Of a DNA stretch of 5,248 nt, positions 1 to 4,170 are shown piece by piece. Under the pieces are notes generated by a model. That model was not told where the DNA came from. It worked only from the letters and a program-made list of their open reading frames with translations, and did no database searches. The stretch lies in assembly GCA_021786265.1 (NCBI GenBank), contig JAJYNP010000278.1, forward strand, positions 1-5,248. The letters are read 5' to 3'. This stretch comes from Chloroflexota bacterium (lineage in GTDB: Bacteria; Chloroflexota; Limnocylindria; Limnocylindrales; CSP1-4). Each line of letters begins with the position of its first letter. Within the stretch, counting starts at the first letter, position 1. A program made the translations under genes and the position numbers.

Positions 1-91
1 CCGCTGAGGCGGTCGCTACACCGGCGGAGGTGCCGCTTAGAGCAGCAGCGGGCCTCTGATCAAGGAGAAGGAGAAGGAGCGGACTAGGCAT
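1..91 (-). CDS. Possible start of the next tail-operon gene (truncated by window edge)
   Basis: An ATG at 91, nine bases after the glycine-rich gene's stop, opens a frame with no stop through the left edge (30 codons). It begins MPSPLLLLLLDQRPAAALSG and continues TSAGVATASA. A leucine run followed by an Ala/Gly/Thr/Ser-rich stretch of the 'GTSAGVATAS' type resembles the start of some small phage structural proteins. The spacing fits the compact operon. The ribosome binding site is poor (GCGG only), codon use has fewer G/C third positions than the neighbours, and 30 codons could be open by chance. The six leucines are encoded by three copies of CTCCTT. This is a candidate only. Confidence 0.4.
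   Translation of the reverse strand, partial: MPSPLLLLLLDQRPAAALSGTSAGVATASA
62..79 (-). repeat. Three tandem AAGGAG hexamers (CTCCTT on the coding strand)
   Basis: Three perfect 6-base copies. Read on the minus strand in the frame of the ATG at 91 they encode Leu six times. On the plus strand they look like repeated Shine-Dalgarno sequences, but no credible plus-strand gene follows. Confidence 0.8.
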
Positions 92-100
92 CCGCGTTGA

Positions 101-874
101 CTACTCGGCCCACCACACTTCGGCGTAGCCCGAGCCGCCATTGCCACCGGCGTAGCCGGTCGCGGTCGTATTGCCGGCACCACCTCCGCCGCCGCCGGTA
201 TTGGCCGTGCCGTTCGAGCCCGCAGCATCAACTGCGCCGTTCCCGCCGCCAGATGATCCTCTGCCGGTGTCCGCTACGCCGCCCGTACTCGCACCACCAC
301 CACCACCACCACCAAAGCCATTGACTCCGGGTCCGCCATTGCCGCCCTGGCCGGCATGGCCACCTGGGCTACCGCCGCCGCCCTGGCCGCCCTGCGTTCC
401 CGAAGCACCGGCATTCCGATCGAGACGCAGTGGCGCACCCTCGCCAGGTCCACCGGCACCACCACCACCACCGGACGTACCGATGGTGGAGAAGCCGGCT
501 TCTCCGCCACCGCAGCCCCCACTGCCTGGCACCTCACTGCCTGATGCGCCGGCACCACCGCCGCCGCCATAGGCCGTGGCGAGCGCGCCGAACGTTGTGT
601 TGCCGCCGCTGAGGCCAGCGGTGCCAGTGGTATCTCCCCCTGCTCCACCCGCGCCGATCGTGACCGCAATCGTGTTGCCGACCGGGGTGCCGGTGACATC
701 GACGACACGCTCGATGACGCCACCACCACCACCACCACCACCGGATCGGTTCGCGGTCGCCGGAACTCCGCCGCCACCGCCGCCACCGCCGACGAGGAAG
801 ACGACGACGTTATCGACGCCGGAGGGGCGCGTCCAGTTGCCGCTTGCGGTGAAGACTTGACGCTTCAGGGCCAT
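101..874 (-). CDS. Glycine-rich tail protein, candidate tail-tip adhesin
   Basis: This 257-residue protein has about 101 glycines (39%). The ATG at 874 has AGGAGG 7 bases upstream and overlaps the preceding gene. The N-terminus 'MALKRQVFTASGNWTRPSGV' plus 'DNVVVFLVGGGG' matches the standard opening of phage glycine-rich proteins ('FTASGxWTxPxGVxxVxVxxxGGGG'). The C-terminus 'GGNGGSGYAEVWWAE' matches their usual closing strand. Between them lie Gly runs at residues 29-36, 45-52, 103-107, 135-139, 188-194 and 227-232, separated by short strands (VIERVVDVTGTPVGNTIAVTIG at 53-74; GGNTTFGALATAYGG at 90-104). In T-even-like phages such as S16, a glycine-rich adhesin packs its Gly stretches as polyglycine-II helices and presents the intervening loops to the host receptor; a similar fold is plausible here. 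It is the last complete gene and lies in the accessory part of the tail operon, as expected for a host-range factor. Receptor binding is inference. Confidence 0.75.
   Translation of the reverse strand: MALKRQVFTASGNWTRPSGVDNVVVFLVGGGGGGGGVPATANRSGGGGGGGGVIERVVDVTGTPVGNTIAVTIGAGGAGGDTTGTAGLSGGNTTFGALATAYGGGGGAGASGSEVPGSGGCGGGEAGFSTIGTSGGGGGAGGPGEGAPLRLDRNAGASGTQGGQGGGGSPGGHAGQGGNGGPGVNGFGGGGGGGASTGGVADTGRGSSGGGNGAVDAAGSNGTANTGGGGGGAGNTTATGYAGGNGGSGYAEVWWAE
292..314 (-). repeat. GGT microsatellite (23 bases) in the glycine-rich gene
   Basis: Uninterrupted CAC/GTG triplet repeat of 23 bases, encoding Gly 188-194. Slippage would change length by whole glycines without breaking the frame. Confidence 0.85.
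457..472 (-). repeat. GGT microsatellite (16 bases) in the glycine-rich gene
   Basis: Uninterrupted triplet repeat of 16 bases, encoding Gly 135-139. Confidence 0.8.
721..742 (-). repeat. GGT microsatellite (22 bases) in the glycine-rich gene
   Basis: Uninterrupted triplet repeat of 22 bases, encoding most of Gly 45-52 near the N-terminus. Confidence 0.85.
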
Positions 875-1074
875 GGCTGGGCCTCCTGGGCCTCCTCGAA
901 CCGATCAGCCGCCGCGTCGTATGTCCAGCCTGGCCCGGGCCGATCGTCGCGGCCATCGACGCGGACCACGGCATCCCAGTCGGGCGCGATCGCTGCGGCG
1001 AACGCATCGTCGGCGACGATCACGTTCGCCACCCGCCCGTCCCGGATGAGGGCATAGAGCTGCTCGTCCATCAT
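865..1074 (-). CDS. Small phage tail-module protein with PGPGWTYD motif
   Basis: The start is a double ATG (1074 and 1071). GGAGG lies 6 bases before the first and 9 before the second, so either or both could be used. The frame runs much further upstream, but that part is only a shadow of the 155-residue gene. The product is 69 residues: MMDEQLYALIRDGRVANVIV, then a short helix (ADDAFAAAIAPDWD), a strand (AVVRVDG) and PGPGWTYDAAADRFEE. The layout 'xxGxVxNVIVADxxFA ... VxVD ... PGPGWxYDGxxF' recurs in small proteins encoded next to phage tail-fibre genes, and as C-terminal domains of some fibre proteins. Their function is not established, to my knowledge. The last 10 bases overlap the next gene, and the codons for the EAQEAQ end contain that gene's ribosome binding site. 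Confidence 0.75.
   Translation of the reverse strand: MMDEQLYALIRDGRVANVIVADDAFAAAIAPDWDAVVRVDGRDDRPGPGWTYDAAADRFEEAQEAQPWP
877..894 (-). repeat. 9-base tandem duplication carrying a ribosome binding site
   Basis: CTGGGCCTC occurs twice in perfect tandem on the plus strand. On the coding strand it encodes EAQ-EAQ at the end of the 69-residue protein, and its junction creates the AGGAGG used by the glycine-rich gene. Confidence 0.8.
882..887 (-). promoter_or_regulatory. Ribosome binding site of the glycine-rich gene
   Basis: AGGAGG on the minus strand, 7 bases before the ATG at 874, formed at the junction of a 9-base tandem repeat. A second AGGAGG sits 16 bases before the ATG (891-896), too far to be the main site. 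Confidence 0.8.
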
Positions 1075-1080
1075 CGCGTT

Positions 1081-1085
1081 CCTCC
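1081..1085 (-). promoter_or_regulatory. Ribosome binding site of the 69-residue gene, touching a hairpin
   Basis: GGAGG on the minus strand, 6 bases before ATG 1074 and 9 before ATG 1071. Its first G (1085) is the closing base of the hairpin at 1085-1121, so folding of that hairpin could affect ribosome access. Confidence 0.75.
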
Positions 1086-1121
1086 GGGCGCCGGCCGGAC
1101 GAGCTGCCCGACCGGCGCCCG
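1085..1121 (-). other. Intergenic GC-rich hairpin
   Basis: CGGGCGCCGG (1085-1094) and CCGGCGCCCG (1112-1121) are a perfect 10-base inverted repeat. After one mismatch, 3 more pairs (1096-1098 with 1108-1110) close a 9-base loop. It fills most of the 53-base gap between the 155-residue and 69-residue genes, the only real gap in the operon. No T-run follows on the transcribed strand, so it is not a classical intrinsic terminator. It could slow polymerase, protect the 3' end of the upstream message, or dampen translation of the next gene. Confidence 0.6.
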
Positions 1122-1127
1122 TCAGTT

Positions 1128-1595
1128 CTACTCGTAGAAGGTCAGCCCGTAGCGGATCGTCACCGCGGTGCCGGCCGCCTGCTCGTCGAGCAGGTCGATG
1201 TTGCCGTTGGCGCCGCCGCCGGCCGCGAGCACGATCGCCTCGTCGGGGTTGAGCGCCACCCACTGGACCATCGCGCGGGAGTTGAACGGCAGGATGAGCG
1301 AGGCGTTCGTCTCCTTCGTCCCGATCGTCGGCCCGGTATTCGCGGTCGTCACGGCTGCCGGGGCCGAGTTGTCGCGCGGCTTCGGGGTGAACGCGGTGCC
1401 GACCGTCGACGCGACGGACATCCGCCACAGCTTGCCCATGCACTGGTTGTCCTGCGCCGCGCCGGCGGCGCCGAGGATCAGCCGGCTGATCGCGCAGGTT
1501 CGGCTGGCCCCGGTCGTGATCCGGACGGCATCGGCCTCGGTGGCCGCCGTCGCGGAGGTGGTGTGGCTGGTCTCGACGCTGTAGTAGAACGGCAT
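1128..1595 (-). CDS. Hypothetical phage protein, probably beta-rich and structural
   Basis: I do not recognise the family of this 155-residue protein. The ATG at 1595 has a clear AAGGAG 7 bases upstream, the best-placed ribosome binding site in the window, and follows the previous stop by 1 base. The sequence is rich in Ala and Thr with alternating strand patterns: MPFYYSVETSHTT, ISRLILGA, LWRMSVAST, SLILPFNSRAMVQWVALNPD, EAIVLAAGG, NIDLLDEQ and TAVTIRYGLTFYE. That suggests a compact beta-sandwich. The turn 'NPDEAIVLAAGGGANGNIDL' and a C-terminal strand ending in Glu are typical of small virion surface or decoration proteins, but this is only a resemblance. There are no signal peptide, membrane segment or catalytic motifs. 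Cys34 and Cys52 are the only cysteines. Its strong ribosome binding site and the hairpin just after its stop would fit a protein made in larger amounts than its neighbours. Confidence 0.7.
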   Translation of the reverse strand: MPFYYSVETSHTTSATAATEADAVRITTGASRTCAISRLILGAAGAAQDNQCMGKLWRMSVASTVGTAFTPKPRDNSAPAAVTTANTGPTIGTKETNASLILPFNSRAMVQWVALNPDEAIVLAAGGGANGNIDLLDEQAAGTAVTIRYGLTFYE

Positions 1596-1596
1596 C

Positions 1597-1860
1597 CTAG
1601 GACTCCTTTCCGAAGCTGATGGCGTGCGCGGGCAGGCGCCCGAGCCGACCGTCGCACGCCGGACAGATGTAGATCACTCCCGGATCGCCCCGCAGGGCGG
1701 GCGGGAGATCAGCGGTCACGGCGCCCCCGGGCGCGCCGCAGTTGAGGCAACTAATCCGGGTCAGGCCGTCGGACGTGATCTGCGGCCGGGTGATCCCGCC
1801 CGCGCCGGACGAGACGCGCACGATCCGGCTCTCGAACTCGACGTTGAGTCTGGTCGTCAT
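1597..1860 (-). CDS. Small zinc-ribbon-like phage protein (two CxxC pairs)
   Basis: I chose the ATG at 1860 (MTTRLNVEFE) because the purine-rich AGGAGGAGG stretch lies directly before it. The same frame extends to a GTG at 1896, but that start has no ribosome binding site and would overlap the upstream gene. The product is 87 residues. Two CxxC pairs, C38-L-N-C41 and C66-P-A-C69, are 24 residues apart, each followed by a short turn (GAPGG, DGRLG). This is the usual layout of a zinc ribbon, so binding one zinc ion is the likely structural role. The N-terminal 35 residues (strand-like FESRIVRVSSG, then TRPQITSDGLTRIS) are not recognised. Such proteins inside phage tail operons may be virion parts, assembly factors or nucleic-acid-binding regulators; the sequence does not decide. 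The stop is 1 base before the next gene. Confidence 0.7.
   Translation of the reverse strand: MTTRLNVEFESRIVRVSSGAGGITRPQITSDGLTRISCLNCGAPGGAVTADLPPALRGDPGVIYICPACDGRLGRLPAHAISFGKES
1603..1608 (-). promoter_or_regulatory. Ribosome binding site of the 155-residue gene
   Basis: AAGGAG on the minus strand, 7 bases before the ATG at 1595. It lies inside the last codons of the zinc-ribbon gene and is close to ideal, supporting efficient translation. Confidence 0.8.
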
Positions 1861-1869
1861 CCTCCTCCT
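1861..1869 (-). promoter_or_regulatory. Purine-rich ribosome binding site of the zinc-ribbon gene
   Basis: AGGAGGAGG on the minus strand abuts the ATG at 1860. The copy nearest the start is too close for normal spacing, but the upstream GAGG core (6 bases away) is well placed. The triplicated motif lets the ribosome use more than one register. It decides the start at 1860 over the GTG at 1896. Confidence 0.7.
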
Positions 1870-1870
1870 C

Positions 1871-2533
1871 TCATGGACCCGGCGTCCATCCGTCACCGTC
1901 CGGGTGATAGCGCCCGCTTTGCGGCGGGGTGACCGTCGCGTCGGACCAGAGCGCCGCCTGCTCGGCGAGGCTGGCCGTCGTCAGGCCCGGGATCGGCGTC
2001 CATGCCTCGGTCTCGGGCTGGTACCAGCGCGGCCAGATGTCCCGCTCCTGGTGTGGCTGCTCGGGCCAGAGCGCCGCCTGCTGCGCCGCCGTCGGCGCCG
2101 CGGCATCGACGCAACTGACCGCGACCGCCACGATGTCCGAGCCGCTGTAGGTCGGGACGACCGTCCGTGTGCGGCCTGCGCGCGTCGTCACGACCGAGGC
2201 CACCTGTGAGCCCGACCAGGTGATGACGCTCACCGTCTCGGCAGTCGCATCGGCCCGGCTCACGCGCGACGGCTGGCCCGGCGCGGCGTACTCGATCGCG
2301 AGGTTGACTGGGCACGGCCAGACTGACGCCAGGTCCTGCCAGGTCAGCTTGCCCGAGCTGTCGGTGACGAGCGTCTGGCCGGCACCGGACGGGACGTTGG
2401 CAATCGGGGTGCCGCCGATCGCGCCAACGGTCGGGCTCGGCAGCGTGCCCGAGAGGTCGCCGCCGGCCGGCGTGGCGATCGTGACGGCGCCCGGCCCGAT
2501 GTCGGCGGAGGTGGCGATGTTGCTGATCTTCAT
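1871..2533 (-). CDS. Tail-fibre-like protein with GDLSGT motif and C-terminal tandem repeat
   Basis: The 220-residue protein starts in an ATGA overlap with the hub gene's stop. There is no clear Shine-Dalgarno, so it is probably translated by coupling. Residues 23 to 44 contain 'AGGDLSGTLPSPTVGAIGG', the short motif (commonly GDLSGTYPNPTV) found in many phage tail-fibre and collar-like proteins. It is followed by a turn and 'GQTLVTDSSGKLTWQDL' (52 to 68), also typical of fibre proteins. Residues 75 to 142 are strand-rich (NLAIEYAAPGQP, VSVITWSGSQVASVVTT, IVAVAVSCVD). The C-terminus carries two related units: residues 149 to 183 (QQAALW ... YQPETEAWTPIPG) and 189 to 220 (EQAALW ... YHPDGDGWTPGP). 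It is too short for a full receptor-binding fibre, so it may be a small tip protein or an adaptor. The motif and position support a tail role; binding function is not shown. Confidence 0.6.
   Translation of the reverse strand: MKISNIATSADIGPGAVTIATPAGGDLSGTLPSPTVGAIGGTPIANVPSGAGQTLVTDSSGKLTWQDLASVWPCPVNLAIEYAAPGQPSRVSRADATAETVSVITWSGSQVASVVTTRAGRTRTVVPTYSGSDIVAVAVSCVDAAAPTAAQQAALWPEQPHQERDIWPRWYQPETEAWTPIPGLTTASLAEQAALWSDATVTPPQSGRYHPDGDGWTPGP
1874..2089 (-). repeat. Two-copy 40-codon repeat in the tail-fibre-like gene
   Basis: The protein units at residues 149-183 (2089-1985) and 189-220 (1969-1874) share QAALW, a Y[QH]P[ED]x[ED]xW core and WTPxP. At the DNA level, 1941-1962 and 2061-2082 are identical at 21 of 22 bases, exactly 120 bases apart. 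The rest of the unit has diverged, with a 2-codon deletion in the second copy. Confidence 0.8.
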
Positions 2534-4167
2534 GGCTGGGCGATCGTGCCCGACACGGTCAGCTGGTGCGTCACGTTGCCCGTGCCGGCCGGGATCGTGA
2601 AGAAGTTCTGGTACGGCCCGACGAACACGAGCCAGCCTTCGACGATGTCACCCTCATGGACCAGCGCATCGCTCACCGTGAAGTTGCAGCCGGGCGCCCA
2701 GCTCCCCAGCCCCCCACTGTAGGTAAAGCTCTGCGAGCCGACGACCGTCCCGTTGACTCGGATCTCGAACCTCGCTGTGCAATTCCCGGACACGACGGCA
2801 ATGAAGTCGGCGACGAACAAGATCGATACTCGCCCGGAACCACCGCACTGGATGCCCTGCCAGCCGATGCTCGGCTTCGGTCGCGGGTAGTAGTCCAGCA
2901 AGCCATATTTGGGTTGTTGCTGTGTGCCCGCAGCGGGATTATCGCCATCATTGTCCCAGTGCATGCGAGCCGTGATGTCGTAGCCCGCGCCGCTGAAGAG
3001 TTCGTTGTCATTCGGTCGGCTGAGGCGCGCAAACGACGCCACCCGGTCGTTGGCCGGGCTCAGCTCGAGATCGACGTCGTAGACCGCCTGCGTCGCGTTG
3101 CCCGGACGCCCGAATGTCTTGGAGACGACGCGCGCCGGCCGGCCGCTCGTCCAGCCGGGCGCATGGACGAGCTTGACGCTGTCGATGAGCTGGCCGTGCT
3201 TGACGTCGTTCAGCTTGGCCGCCGGCAACTGGATGCGCGTCGTGACCCGCTCGTCCTGCGTGGCGTGCTGAGCGAGCAGGCGGGTGGCGAGCGAGTTCGC
3301 CTTGGCCAGCGTTTTGACGTTCGAGGACGGCGCCGCGACGTCGCGGAATCCGAAGGTGTAGCTCGTCGAGTAGTCGTATTGGTAGACGCTGCCGCCCTGG
3401 TAGGGCAAGTAGACGCCGGCCGCAACGCGGGACCCCTGGCGCGTAAGCTGCGTGTCCTCGGACGGCGGCCACGTCGTCGCTAGGTCAATGTCCGCCGCGG
3501 CGTTGCTGATCCGGAGCGTGGACGCATCGAGCGGGCTCGTGTTCGGTTCGTAACAGGCAAGCTCGATCTGCTGATAGGTCTCGTTGTAGCGCACGTAGTG
3601 GTTGTACCCGCTGATCAGGCTGATGTCGCGCAGGACGTCGGCCGCGGTCTGCCCGCGGTAGTCCACAGCGTCCATGGCGAACGTCGCCAGGCCGTCCCAG
3701 TCGATCAGGCCGTGATCGTGGACCGTCGAGAGATAGTCCGATGCGAGCAGCCACGTCAGGCGCGCCTTCGCCGTCTCGGCCGGGCGGTTGCCATCAGTGC
3801 CGGTGACGATCCGCAGGCCGAGGATCGTGTTCTCCTGGACGAGCTCCAGTTCCCACACCCGACCCGAGCCGGTCGGGTAGAGGATGCCGTCGCCCCCGCG
3901 GCTGATCCGCTGGTCGCCGATGTAGCCGTTCCAGACGAGCTGGTTGCCGGCGGGGCAGTCGGTCTCGACGATGTACCAGCGGTGCAAGGTTTTGAAGTCG
4001 TAGGTGGCGTCCGGGTCATCGACGACGACACGGATGACGTCCGCCTCGCCGACCGCGGCACGCGCGGAGAAGCCGGTCTCGGTCACCAGGCGGACGGCGC
4101 CCGAGATCACCGTGTCCCAGCCCGGCCCGGCGGGAGTCGTCGGATGAGACCAGTGGTGGACGAGCAT
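2530..4167 (-). CDS. Tail hub / minor tail protein with all-beta C-terminal extension
   Basis: This 545-residue protein directly follows the tape measure (TGA, GCG, ATG), the position of distal-tail and tail-hub proteins. Residues 1 to 120 look like a beta-rich N-terminal domain (DDPDATYDF, WYIVETD, VWNGYIGDQ). Residues 165 to 210 (YRGQTAADVLRDISLISGYN and the strands after it) resemble the hub motif where a helix is followed by 'xSGxxYYxxYN'. Residues 285 to 352 (an Ala/Leu helix, then 'QLPAAKLNDVKHGQLIDSV' and 'RPARVVSKTFG') resemble the second hub barrel. Residues from about 385 form a separate, strand-rich, Asn/Gly/aromatic-rich domain that could bind glycans or trimerise. No strong Shine-Dalgarno precedes the ATG; a GGGA about 12 bases upstream is weak, so coupling to the tape measure is likely. 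No separate distal-tail gene is seen, so this protein may combine both roles. Tail location is well supported; the exact hub role is inference. Confidence 0.65.
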   Translation of the reverse strand: MLVHHWSHPTTPAGPGWDTVISGAVRLVTETGFSARAAVGEADVIRVVVDDPDATYDFKTLHRWYIVETDCPAGNQLVWNGYIGDQRISRGGDGILYPTGSGRVWELELVQENTILGLRIVTGTDGNRPAETAKARLTWLLASDYLSTVHDHGLIDWDGLATFAMDAVDYRGQTAADVLRDISLISGYNHYVRYNETYQQIELACYEPNTSPLDASTLRISNAAADIDLATTWPPSEDTQLTRQGSRVAAGVYLPYQGGSVYQYDYSTSYTFGFRDVAAPSSNVKTLAKANSLATRLLAQHATQDERVTTRIQLPAAKLNDVKHGQLIDSVKLVHAPGWTSGRPARVVSKTFGRPGNATQAVYDVDLELSPANDRVASFARLSRPNDNELFSGAGYDITARMHWDNDGDNPAAGTQQQPKYGLLDYYPRPKPSIGWQGIQCGGSGRVSILFVADFIAVVSGNCTARFEIRVNGTVVGSQSFTYSGGLGSWAPGCNFTVSDALVHEGDIVEGWLVFVGPYQNFFTIPAGTGNVTHQLTVSGTIAQP

Positions 4168-4170
4168 CGC

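Noticed and set aside
1..100. Terminator after the glycine-rich gene
   Set aside because: Only 4 to 5 base-pair stems (for example 33-37 with 47-51) without a T-run on the transcribed strand, not enough for an intrinsic terminator.
37..231. Minus-strand 64-residue frame overlapping the end of the glycine-rich gene
   Set aside because: It overlaps the adhesin coding sequence in another frame and has no ribosome binding site. A frame starting at 91 is a better candidate.
171..860. Long plus-strand open frames rich in proline (171-572 and 576-860)
   Set aside because: They are the antisense of glycine codons (GGN read backwards as NCC) in the glycine-rich gene. They have no ribosome binding site and no non-proline content of their own.
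1075..1443. Upstream extension of the 69-residue gene to a 192-residue frame
   Set aside because: The extension is an Arg-rich shadow of the 155-residue gene. The GGAGG and double ATG at 1074/1071 mark the real start.
101..2533. Diversity-generating retroelement target in the adhesin or fibre-like gene
   Set aside because: No template/variable repeat pair, no adenine-rich variable codons at a C-terminus and no reverse transcriptase in the window.
872..2540. Shared 10 bases (CCCAGCCATG) at the starts of the glycine-rich and tail-fibre-like genes
   Set aside because: It arises from the Gln-Pro codons at the ends of the upstream genes. Ten bases shared twice in GC-rich DNA is not strong evidence for a regulatory element.
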